Shown here in pieces: positions 35,594 to 44,412 of a stretch of DNA of 64,000 nt. Where the stretch lies: assembly GCA_965262595.1 (NCBI GenBank), contig OZ253548.1, positions 2,542,001 to 2,606,000 on the forward strand, given 5' to 3'. The DNA is from CATQHB01 sp965262595 (GTDB lineage Bacteria; Chloroflexota; Dehalococcoidia; Lucifugimonadales; UBA3495). Within the stretch, counting starts at the first letter, position 1. Each line of letters begins with the position of its first letter. The notes under the pieces are model-generated. The model saw only the letters and a list, made by a program, of their open reading frames with translations. It did not search any database and was not told where the DNA came from. A program made the translations under genes and the position numbers.

Positions 35594-35626
35594 AGCAGCA
35601 GTAGCAGCAGTAGCAGCAGTAGCAGC
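35594..35626. repeat. AGCAGCAGT tandem repeat
   Basis: Three exact 9-bp units plus AGCAGC lie in the 220-bp gap between the DUF488 gene and ispH. Confidence 0.95.
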
Positions 35627-35724
35627 GGAGCGCCGGGTCGTCCAAATACGATAGCCCGGTTAGCGGCGCCCCCTATTCAGCCGACGGTGAAGGCGGTCAA
35701 CGACGGTGAATGTCCCTGGCCGGA

Positions 35725-36630
35725 TTACCTCAGTTCCCGGGGCATGGTAAAGGTGACATCCTCGTCCACCCCTTCCAGCAGCGTCACCTTGTCCGGTTTC
35801 AGCGCCGCAATGACGGCATCGACCAGCGCTTCCGGAGTGGATGCCCCGGAGGCAATGCCGATTTTCTTCTTGCCTTCCAGCCAGCTCGGGGAGATTTCCT
35901 CCGGGCCGTTAATCAGGTATGCCTCGATGCCCAGAGAGACGGCCACCTCCCGGAGCCGGTTGCAGTTGGAGCTGGTTTGTGAGCCGATGACCAGGGCTAA
36001 ATCTACCAGGGATGCCATCTTGCTTACCGCATCCTGCCGGTTGGTGGTGGCATAGCAGATATCGTTACGCACCTCGGCTTGGGGAAAGCGCTCCTTGATG
36101 GCGTTGATTGCCTCTTCGGTATCGCCCACGGAAAGGGTGGTTTGGGTCAGCACGGCCACCGGCGTATTCGGCGCCCATTGGGGCACCCGGTTGTCCGAGG
36201 TCTCGTCCACCAGGGTCATCGGGGCCTGGCCCATCGTCCCCTTAACCTCCTGATGTCCGGCGTGACCCACCAAAATTACCTGCCGGCCCTCACGGTGGTA
36301 CTTGATCGCCTCGTTGTGTACCCGGGTTACCAGGGGGCAAACGGCGTCGATGACCTGAAGATTGCGGCTGCGGGCCAGTTCAAAGTCCTCCGGGGGAGAA
36401 CCGTGCGCCGAGAATACCACCCGCGACCCCGGGGGTATTTCCTCCACGGTTTCCACGGTGACGGCTCCCTTGCGCTCCAGGTCCTCCACCACATAGGGGT
36501 TGTGGACAATCTGATGCTTGACGTACACCGGTGGCCCGTACTTGGCCAGGCATTGTTCCACCACCTGAATCGCACGGACGACTCCGGCGCAAAAACCCCG
36601 GGGAGAGCAGAGAATAATTTCCAAGACCAT
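35725..36630 (-). CDS. ispH: 4-hydroxy-3-methylbut-2-enyl diphosphate reductase
   Basis: This iron-sulfur enzyme catalyses the last step of the MEP isoprenoid pathway. Three cluster Cys are visible in SPRGFCAGVVRA, IDAVCPLVT and SQTSSNCNRL. The substrate-binding His are in HNPYVV and SAHGSP, and GHAGHQEVKGT is present. The open frame extends 63 codons upstream, but that part only translates 13-bp repeats. AGGAGG is 1 nt from the ATG at 36630 and 7 nt from an in-frame TTG at 36624, which would give the usual start (MEIILCSPRGF), so TTG may be the true initiator. Confidence 0.94.
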   Translation of the reverse strand: MVLEIILCSPRGFCAGVVRAIQVVEQCLAKYGPPVYVKHQIVHNPYVVEDLERKGAVTVETVEEIPPGSRVVFSAHGSPPEDFELARSRNLQVIDAVCPLVTRVHNEAIKYHREGRQVILVGHAGHQEVKGTMGQAPMTLVDETSDNRVPQWAPNTPVAVLTQTTLSVGDTEEAINAIKERFPQAEVRNDICYATTNRQDAVSKMASLVDLALVIGSQTSSNCNRLREVAVSLGIEAYLINGPEEISPSWLEGKKKIGIASGASTPEALVDAVIAALKPDKVTLLEGVDEDVTFTMPRELR

Positions 36631-36639
36631 CCCTCCTAT

Positions 36640-36739
36640 GGTTCCGGCCGCCGGTTCCGGCCGCTGGTTCCGGCCGCCGGTTCCGGCCGCTGGTTCCGGC
36701 CGCCGGTTCCGGCCGCTGGTTCCGGCCGCCGGTTCCGGG
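36640..36739. repeat. 13-bp tandem repeat upstream of ispH
   Basis: Seven copies of GGTTCCGGCCGC plus C or T, with C and T alternating to make a 26-bp higher-order unit, then a partial copy. Period 13 breaks any reading frame, which supports placing it outside ispH. It begins 9 bp from the ispH start codon. Confidence 0.95.
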
Positions 36740-36830
36740 CAGTTGCGGCCCGGGTCCACTCCGGCAGTTTCCGGGCCTACCGGGTAATACCGGGGCGGGC
36801 GCCGGAAGCGCCCCGGCAAATTGCCGGGTA

Positions 36831-38009
36831 TCAGTTGCGGTCCCGTATTAAGTCCAGGTACTTGTACCCGGAGCCGGTGTTGAGCAGCACGATGGTTTCG
36901 TCGGCGCCAAGGAACCCCTGATCAACCAACCGCTTTAGTCCTACCAGGGTTGCCGCCCCCTCCGGGCAGGCGATGATGCCTTCCTCGGTGGCGATTTCGT
37001 ACATCGCATCCACCATATCCGAGTCTTCAATGGCCAGGGCGGTTCCCCCGGTTTCCCGAATCGCCTGGAGAATCAGGTAATCGGCGAAGGGGCCGGGCAC
37101 CCTCAAGCCGTCGGCGATGGTCTTGGCGTTGGCCCAGGTCTCGGCGGTGGCTGCCCCCTCGTTGAACGCCTTTACTATCGGCTGGCAGCCGGTGGGCTGC
37201 ACTGCGATAAACTTGGGAGGCGTACCCTCGATCCAGCCCAGTTCCAGCAGTTCCTGGAACCCCTTGTACATTCCGATGATGCCGGTGCCTCCCCCGGTGG
37301 GATAGATAATGGCATCGGGCATCTTCCAACCCAACTGCATCGCAATTTCCAGCCCCATCGTCTTCTTGCCTTCGGCCCGGTACGGCTCCTTCAGGGTGGA
37401 AAGGTCGAACAATTTTTGCTCCTCGGCCACGGCTACCGCCAACCGACCCGCATCGCTAATCAGGCCGTCCACCAGGTTAAGCTCCGACCCGGCCATCACC
37501 GACTCCTTCTTGTTGGCAGCGGGAGCGTCCTGGGGCATAAACACCTTCACCGGTCGAGCGGCCCGGGCGCAATAGGCGGCGGCGGCTCCGGCGGCATTCC
37601 CCGCCGAGGGCATGGTAAACCCGGTAATCCCCAGCTCGGCAGCCTTGGAGACGGCGGCGGAAATGCCCCGCGCCTTGAAGGTGCCGGTGGGATTCAGACC
37701 CTCTTCCTTGATAAACAGGCGCTTCAAACCCAGCTTCTTTTGCAGGTTCGGCGCCGCCAGCAGGGGAGTTCCTCCCTCGCCCAGGGTGATTATCGCCCCC
37801 GGGTCGGTTACCGGCATCAGTTCGGAAAAGCGCCACATATTGGGTTCGCGGCCCGCATAAACGTCCCGATTCCCCTCCCGTCGCAGCCGGGGCAGGTCAT
37901 AGCGGGCAAACAGCACTTTGCCGCAGCAATCGCTGACCTTGCTCACCAGGTCGTGGGGAAAGGTCTTGCCGCATTGGGTACATTCCAGGTGGTCGATATA
38001 GCTGAACAT
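36831..38009 (-). CDS. thrC: threonine synthase
   Basis: This 392-residue PLP enzyme converts O-phosphohomoserine to threonine. An N-terminal zinc-ribbon-like segment has C10-x2-C13 and a second Cys pair (DCCGK). The PLP lysine is in NPTGTFKARG (about residue 114). SAGNAAGAAAAY is the substrate loop, and GGGTGIIGMYKGF binds the PLP phosphate. It ends about 90 bp before the 13-bp repeats upstream of ispH. Confidence 0.95.
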   Translation of the reverse strand: MFSYIDHLECTQCGKTFPHDLVSKVSDCCGKVLFARYDLPRLRREGNRDVYAGREPNMWRFSELMPVTDPGAIITLGEGGTPLLAAPNLQKKLGLKRLFIKEEGLNPTGTFKARGISAAVSKAAELGITGFTMPSAGNAAGAAAAYCARAARPVKVFMPQDAPAANKKESVMAGSELNLVDGLISDAGRLAVAVAEEQKLFDLSTLKEPYRAEGKKTMGLEIAMQLGWKMPDAIIYPTGGGTGIIGMYKGFQELLELGWIEGTPPKFIAVQPTGCQPIVKAFNEGAATAETWANAKTIADGLRVPGPFADYLILQAIRETGGTALAIEDSDMVDAMYEIATEEGIIACPEGAATLVGLKRLVDQGFLGADETIVLLNTGSGYKYLDLIRDRN

Positions 38010-38473
38010 TAGCCGGACAACCTCCAGTTTTCCGTCAGTTTTCCGTTAGTGAGTTTCTGCTGAATTTCCGTCGGGATGCTTGCCGTTTATACCCTTATCG
38101 GTTAGCGGGCCCGCTGATGATGTTCCGGTTGGCCGACTAATATCATACTCCAAGTTTCCCGGTTTTTGTATTGCCCGGTAGCGCGGGGCCGGGCCTTCCG
38201 ATTATCAAGGGAATCCGGCTCATAGGGAGCCGGCCCTTCGGCAAGTCCGGGATAGGCAGGGGTATGCCGGAGCGGTGACAATTGAAAGACCCGAAGTGAA
38301 GGGAGTAATTTGACACCGTTGAACCGTTGCCAAACGGCCGCCGTCGGCGTCATTCACCTTTTACCGCTATTTCCCCTGTGCTATAATCCCTAACGTTCCG
38401 GTATTCAATGTTGCGGCAATGAATAAGGGGGTATGGCTGCTGGCGCTCCTGGCAGTATTGGGCAGCCCTTTTC
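38010..38473. other. divergent intergenic region between thrC and prs
   Basis: About 460 bp. A TATAAT box at 38382-38387 with a weak -35-like TTTACC 16 bp before it (38360-38365) could be the prs promoter. Short open frames here show no family features. Confidence 0.5.
38360..38387 (+). promoter_or_regulatory. candidate prs promoter
   Basis: TTTACC and TATAAT are separated by 16 bp; the -10 is consensus, the -35 weak. The transcript would have a leader of about 80 nt before the ATG at 38474. Confidence 0.4.
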
Positions 38474-39481
38474 ATGACATCAGATACATTAAGCAAAGGT
38501 TTTATGACATTAAATAAAGGCCCCGTAAGCGACGACCTGAAGATATTCAGCGGAAACGCTCACCCGGCTTTGGCCGCGTCGGTGTGCGATTACCTCGGTC
38601 TGCCCGTCGGTCAAGCTGAGGTGTTCAAGTTCGCCAACGACAACAGCTTTGTCCGGATTCTGGAAAATATCCGCCAGCGCGATGTCTTCATCGTCCAGCC
38701 CACCGGAGCGCCGGTCAATGACAATCTGATGGAACTGCTCATCATGATCGACGCCTGCAAGCGGGCCTCGGCCGGTCGGATAACCGCCGTAGTCCCCTAC
38801 TACGGTTACGGGCGCACCGACAAGAAAGACCAGCCCCGGGTGCCGATTACCGCCCGCCTGGTGGCCGACCTGCTGACCGTCGCCGGCGCCGACCGTCTGT
38901 TGACCGTTGACCTTCACGCCGGGCAAATCCAGGGTTTCTTTAACATCCCGGTGGACGAGCTAACCGCGATGACCATCATGGCCGACTATTTCAAGGCCCG
39001 GGAGATTGATGACCTGGTGGTGGTGGCGGTGGACATCGGCATTAGCAAGCGGGCGCGGGACGTAGCCGAGCATCTGGGCGTTCCCCTGGCCATCATCGAG
39101 AAACGCCGGGTGGATAACGCCGACCACTCGGAGACCCTCAACGTCATCGGCGATGTTAAGGGCAAGGTGGCCCTGACCTTTGATGACGAAATCCTCACCG
39201 GAGGCACCACGGTCAACGCCGGTCAGGCGCTGCTGGATCACGGAGTCACCCAGGTTTACTGCTGCGCCACCCACCCGGTTCTGGCCCGCCGGGCCTACGA
39301 TACCATTGCCGCCAGCGGCTTTGAGGAAGTGGTGGTCACCGATACCCTGCCCCTAAACCCGGATGAGAATGTGGACAAGCTGAAGGTGCTATCCGTAGCT
39401 CCCTTGCTGGGCGAGGCGATTAGACGAATTCACCAGGGCCAATCGGTGGGATCCCTGTTCAGCAATCGCTATTCGACTTAA
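38474..39481 (+). CDS. prs: ribose-phosphate pyrophosphokinase
   Basis: This 335-residue enzyme makes PRPP from ribose 5-phosphate and ATP. IFSGNAHPALA, FANDNSFVRI, VVPYYGYGRTDKKD and LLTVDLHAGQIQGFF are the expected ATP and metal sites. The PRPP loop reads TFDDEILTGGTT where the usual form is VDDMIDTAGT, a variant of the pyrophosphate-binding loop. The N-terminus is about 15 residues longer than usual; a later ATG (38504) is an alternative. An amidohydrolase gene follows 83 bp downstream on the same strand. Confidence 0.93.
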   Translation: MTSDTLSKGFMTLNKGPVSDDLKIFSGNAHPALAASVCDYLGLPVGQAEVFKFANDNSFVRILENIRQRDVFIVQPTGAPVNDNLMELLIMIDACKRASAGRITAVVPYYGYGRTDKKDQPRVPITARLVADLLTVAGADRLLTVDLHAGQIQGFFNIPVDELTAMTIMADYFKAREIDDLVVVAVDIGISKRARDVAEHLGVPLAIIEKRRVDNADHSETLNVIGDVKGKVALTFDDEILTGGTTVNAGQALLDHGVTQVYCCATHPVLARRAYDTIAASGFEEVVVTDTLPLNPDENVDKLKVLSVAPLLGEAIRRIHQGQSVGSLFSNRYST

Positions 39482-39564
39482 GCCGGCCGCTTGGCGCCTA
39501 AGCCGGCCTGGCCCGGGCGTCAACCCCGCTCCTTAACCCATTCCAACAGGAGGCCGTATTCCGT

Positions 39565-40740
39565 ATGTATGACTTGTTAATCAAAGGCGGGATGGTCATC
39601 GACCCGTCCCAGGGGATCAGCGGCGATAACGACGTGGCGGTGGAGGATGGCAAGATTGCCCGGGTTGCCCCGAATATCCCGGCGGAAGAGGCCCGACGGG
39701 TGATAGATGTTAAGGGCAAGATAGTGACCCCCGGGTTGATTGACCTGCATACCCACATTTACGACGGCTTCAACGGCAATGGAGTAGAGGCCGATTTGGG
39801 CGGCGTCCGTGCCGGAGTCACCACAATGGTGGATGCCGGAAGCTCCGGCTGCGATACTTACGGCGGGTTTCCCCGTCACATAATCCCCAATAATGCCACC
39901 GAAATTATTCCTTTCCTGCACATCTGCCGAACCGGGTTGGCCACCACTCCCGACATCTTCAGTCCCTCCAGCATCGACCTGGACAAGACGATTCAGGTGG
40001 TGGAAGAGAGCCGGGGCACAATTGCCGGCATCAAGGCGCGGATGGTTTCTCCGGCCCTGGAAATTATGGGCCTGGAGATGCCCCGCATGGCCAAGCGGGC
40101 GGCCAAGGAAGCGGGCGTAAAGCTGATGGTCCACATCGGCGATACGGAGAAGCGCTACGACGCCAAGGTTATCCATCAACTGCTGCCCATCCTGGAAGCG
40201 GGCGACATCGTTACCCACTTGTTTACCGCCAACCCCGGAGGGGTAATTGACGCCGAGGGCAAGCTGGTTCCCGAAGCGCAGGAGGCCCGGGAGCGGGGAG
40301 TTTGGCTGGATACGGCCCACGGGCGAATGAACTTCAGCTTTGATGTGGGACAAAGGGTGCTGGACCAGGGGTTGATGCCCCACTGCATCAGCACCGACCT
40401 GACCCTGCCCGGCCGTCAGCTTACGGTACACAGTATGACCGAGATGATGACCCGCTTCCTGGCAATGGAGTTTACCCTGGAGCAGGTGGTGGAGATGTGT
40501 ACCCTCAATCCGGCCAAAGCTCTGGGGCAGGAGGAGCGGCTGGGAGCGTTGAAGCCCGGTTATCCGGCCGACGTCTCAGTGCTGGAAATCAGGGACGGCG
40601 ACTGGGTGGTCTATGACGTGGTTGGCGACTCCCGCAAGGTGGATAAGGCGGTGGTGCCGGTACTGACGGTCAAGCGAGGCGAGGTTTACGAGGCCGGCTG
40701 GGGGCCGCGGCCCTGGGGGTGGGAGCCGGATGCGGGGTAG
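39565..40740 (+). CDS. dihydroorotase-like amidohydrolase (amidohydrolase/deacetylase family)
   Basis: This 391-residue TIM-barrel metallohydrolase has DLHTHIYDG (first metal His pair), a probable carbamylated Lys in AGIKARMV, VHIGD and VTHLFT as later His ligands, and STDLT with the catalytic Asp. The order fits the EF_0837-like amidohydrolase/deacetylase branch related to dihydroorotase and N-acyl-D-amino-acid deacetylase. The substrate is not predictable. AGGAGG stands 10 nt before the ATG. Probably cotranscribed with prs, though the functional link is unclear. Confidence 0.85.
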   Translation: MYDLLIKGGMVIDPSQGISGDNDVAVEDGKIARVAPNIPAEEARRVIDVKGKIVTPGLIDLHTHIYDGFNGNGVEADLGGVRAGVTTMVDAGSSGCDTYGGFPRHIIPNNATEIIPFLHICRTGLATTPDIFSPSSIDLDKTIQVVEESRGTIAGIKARMVSPALEIMGLEMPRMAKRAAKEAGVKLMVHIGDTEKRYDAKVIHQLLPILEAGDIVTHLFTANPGGVIDAEGKLVPEAQEARERGVWLDTAHGRMNFSFDVGQRVLDQGLMPHCISTDLTLPGRQLTVHSMTEMMTRFLAMEFTLEQVVEMCTLNPAKALGQEERLGALKPGYPADVSVLEIRDGDWVVYDVVGDSRKVDKAVVPVLTVKRGEVYEAGWGPRPWGWEPDAG

Positions 40741-40788
40741 GGTATTTACATGGATGGGCAGGATTAACAGGATGGGGTTTTGAGGATT

Positions 40789-40818
40789 GTAGGGGCGGGT
40801 TTGAAACCCGCCTGTGGG
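40789..40818. repeat. GTAGGGGCGGGTTTGAAACCCGCC palindromic repeat
   Basis: GGCGGGTTT-GAAACCCGCC forms a short hairpin and resembles widely dispersed bacterial repeats (the GTAGGGGC start recurs at 26014 and 29242). It lies just past the amidohydrolase gene. Confidence 0.7.
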
Positions 40819-40967
40819 CCACTACGATGAACCCGGCAAGGCGGCTATAGATTCCTGCTTTCGCATAATTGACGGATTAAAACGCGTTTGCTGGCAAGCC
40901 GGAGATGGACAACCGGGCAACGCTCAAGTACGATTAAAGTATTACTTGGCGATAAGCTGTATAAACC

Positions 40968-41666
40968 ATGGCTACCATCAACACCATAGAAGACCTGATT
41001 CGCCTGCTGGATGAAAACCCGGAGTGGCTTGAGGCTCTGCGCGCCCGGCTGCTGACCCGGGAACTTCTTGAGTTGCCTCAGAACTTCGCCAAGTTCGTTG
41101 AGAGTACCAACAATCGATTTGACCGGGAACTTCTTGAGTTGCCTCAGAACTTCGCCAAGTTCGTTGAGAGTACCAACAATCGATTTGAGGCGATGCAGAA
41201 GGAAATGCGCGACGGTTTCCAGTCAGTTCGCAGGGATATGGGAGTTCTCAAGGGTTCTCATGCCAGAAACTCTGCCTTGGCGCGGTCCTATACCATTGCC
41301 CGCAACGTGGGACTTAACCAGGTGGAGAATCTCACTGATAGAGATCTATGGGATATAACGGATACCTCGGATACCTCGGATATCCCTGCCAACCAAATAG
41401 ACAATTTCCGCTTGGCTGACTTGGTTATGAAAGCTACCGACTCGGCAGGAGAAACCTGCTATATAGCGGTAGAAATTTCTTATACCGCTAACGGCAGGGA
41501 CACGGAACGGGCCGTCCGCAACGCCGCTTTCCTGACTCGATTCACCGGAAAGCCGGCCTACGCTGTCGCAGCCGGGGTATTCCGGGACAATAGAATTGAG
41601 CCGCAGATAGAATCGGGGGAGGTGTTCTGGAGCCAACTGGAGGCGGAGGATTTGGAAGTGGAGTAA
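40968..41666 (+). CDS. coiled-coil protein with PD-(D/E)XK-like C-terminus (DUF3782-like)
   Basis: The product has 232 residues. An N-terminal leucine-rich helical part contains two identical 22-residue units (RELLELPQNFAKFVESTNNR plus two residues). A coiled coil (EAMQKEMRDGFQSVRRDMG) and then a domain ending ETCYIAVEISYTANGRDTERAVRNAAFL follow. This arrangement matches DUF3782-type proteins, which look like PD-(D/E)XK nucleases with a coiled-coil head; the E-x-S/T core replaces the usual E-x-K, so activity is doubtful. Function unknown. Confidence 0.65.
   Translation: MATINTIEDLIRLLDENPEWLEALRARLLTRELLELPQNFAKFVESTNNRFDRELLELPQNFAKFVESTNNRFEAMQKEMRDGFQSVRRDMGVLKGSHARNSALARSYTIARNVGLNQVENLTDRDLWDITDTSDTSDIPANQIDNFRLADLVMKATDSAGETCYIAVEISYTANGRDTERAVRNAAFLTRFTGKPAYAVAAGVFRDNRIEPQIESGEVFWSQLEAEDLEVE
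41058..41189. repeat. perfect 66-bp direct duplication in the coiled-coil gene
   Basis: Positions 41058-41123 and 41124-41189 appear identical. The duplication keeps the frame and doubles a helical unit, and it must be recent because synonymous positions match too. Confidence 0.93.
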
Positions 41667-41694
41667 CTACACGCCGGTCTTGGCGGCAAAGCAA

Positions 41695-42741
41695 TTAAGG
41701 TGCGTAAGCCCGCCGTAGCCCGTCAATGAACTTGTCCACTTCCTCAGTGGTGTTAAAGGTGCCTTCCAATCCAATGGCGCTCGTTCTTTCTTCGGGTGAA
41801 CTGCCGTTCCAGTTACGCACGTGGATGACTTCACTGCTGTTTTCCGGCAGCAGGTTTTTCAGCCCCTCAAGATTTATGCCCAAGTAGCTGTCAAACCGTG
41901 TAGCGTGTACGGTAAATCCCAATCCCCCGTCTTCAGTAGCGGGAATGGCATTTATAAACATCACCGTCCGCGTACCACCGTCATCGAACCTCCGATAGTA
42001 CCCTACACTGTCGGTGTATGGGGTAGCGTAAAGAATCCTACGAACCCCATCTCTTACCCGCCCGTATAATCCTCCAATACCATTGTCGTCGGCGAGGGCT
42101 TGAATATCGTTCACAGTTCCGTATAGTGATGTCCTCTTGGGCGTGACCTGCGCTCGGGTGGCCGCTACTTCTGGCTCGACCAGGAAAACTTGAGCTAGCA
42201 ATTCCTTGCCATCGCTGTCCTTGAAATGTTGCACCGTGGCAACGTTGATTGGCACGTTCAGGTCGGATAGGTACTGGACGATTCTCTCGGTGCTGGCGTC
42301 CAGCGACTCAGCGACTATTAGTGAGCGATGGCTCTCGTTCAAAGAACTAGGCAACGGCCCTCCAAATTGAGCATTAAACGCATCCGCAAGCGAACCCTCA
42401 ATTCCCCAATAGCTGGCTGCGATATTGTTGACTTGGTCAAATCCCAAGTCCTTCACCCAGGAAGCATACTCCAAGACTTGGGCGGTTACTTCTTGCGGAG
42501 CTCGTCCTCTCTTGAGTTCGACTACCACGACAGAACCAGCGGAGTCGAGACAAAGCAAGTCAATCGCACCGCCGAAAGCGGTATGCACTTGCCGACCAAT
42601 CACCAACAGGTCAGGGTCCAGCATTGAAATGTCGCTTTCCAGCCAGTCCTCCAACCGCTCTTCCAAACTGATTTCAGTACTGGGAAGCTCCGTAAGAGTA
42701 TTGTTTTCCGTTACTTCCCATATGCGAATCTGCTGTGGCAT
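41695..42741 (-). CDS. NucS-like (DUF91) PD-(D/E)XK endonuclease-type protein
   Basis: The product has 348 residues. The region GGAIDLLCLDSAGSVVVVELKRGRAPQEV (positions about 56-84; key residues D60, E74, K76) followed by QVLEYASWVKDL is the nuclease core found in NucS/DUF91 proteins. The remaining two thirds are unfamiliar mixed alpha/beta sequence. NucS enzymes cut mismatched or branched DNA in Archaea and Actinobacteria; this is a longer relative with a different partner domain. It is convergent with the coiled-coil gene and follows the phosphatase gene by 14 bp. Confidence 0.7.
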   Translation of the reverse strand: MPQQIRIWEVTENNTLTELPSTEISLEERLEDWLESDISMLDPDLLVIGRQVHTAFGGAIDLLCLDSAGSVVVVELKRGRAPQEVTAQVLEYASWVKDLGFDQVNNIAASYWGIEGSLADAFNAQFGGPLPSSLNESHRSLIVAESLDASTERIVQYLSDLNVPINVATVQHFKDSDGKELLAQVFLVEPEVAATRAQVTPKRTSLYGTVNDIQALADDNGIGGLYGRVRDGVRRILYATPYTDSVGYYRRFDDGGTRTVMFINAIPATEDGGLGFTVHATRFDSYLGINLEGLKNLLPENSSEVIHVRNWNGSSPEERTSAIGLEGTFNTTEEVDKFIDGLRRAYAP

Positions 42742-42755
42742 ATTGGCTCCTTCCT

Positions 42756-43787
<1,032 letters not shown>

Positions 43788-44412
43788 TCCGGTTCTGCCT
43801 CAACTCCCGCCAACATCGCTGCCAGCCCGGATACGACCGGATACGACCGGATACGACCGGATATGACCGGACGCTGACCGGACGCTGACCGGACGCTGAC
43901 CGGACGCTGACCGAACGCTGACCGGACGCTGACCGAACGCTGACCGGACGCTGACCGGACGCTGACCGGTGCAGTGGGAGTTTGTGAGATAGGCAAAAGT
44001 ATAGCACGTCTCTGCGTCCGGTTAGCCAACGGGTTGGCTGGGCTATGGCGTTAGGTGCAAAGTCATATTCCCGTCGTTCCTCCCTTCGCAGGAACCTCTG
44101 AACAGGTTATCGCCATTGCGGCAAAAGCCGGAATCCCGGAGGGTAGCTTAACGGCGTCAGCTATGAAATGAGCGCCGGCACCCCCATCCCCGAATCCAGT
44201 TCGGGACAGGCTCTAACCTTCCCCTAACCTTCCCCTAACCTTCCCCTAATCGAGGGGGAAGGGACTTTTTCAGAAGTGTTCCTTAGAACTCCGGCTAACG
44301 CTTTTCCTTAAAGACCTGGAACCATCCCGGGGGTGTGGCGAGGTGGCGAAATGTTGTCCTCGAATACTCCGTGAAGGTACTGTATGGGTTTTGCTACTTT
44401 GCAGTTGTCCAG
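43788..44412. other. repeat-filled intergenic region
   Basis: About 620 bp with arrays at 43831-43969 and a TAACCTTCCCC repeat (three units, about 44215-44247). No gene is visible. The phosphatase promoter must lie in or beyond the first array. Confidence 0.7.
43831..43969. repeat. 10-bp (x4) and 11-bp (x9) tandem repeats upstream of the phosphatase gene
   Basis: ATACGACCGG occurs four times (43831-43870), followed directly by nine ACGCTGACCGG units, two of them with GA in place of GG. Both units share GACCGG. The array begins 44 bp from the start codon. Confidence 0.97.

Noticed and set aside
36631..36819. 63-residue N-terminal extension of IspH
   Set aside because: It is encoded by 13-bp repeats that cycle through all frames. 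Conserved sequence and a ribosome site begin only at 36630/36624.
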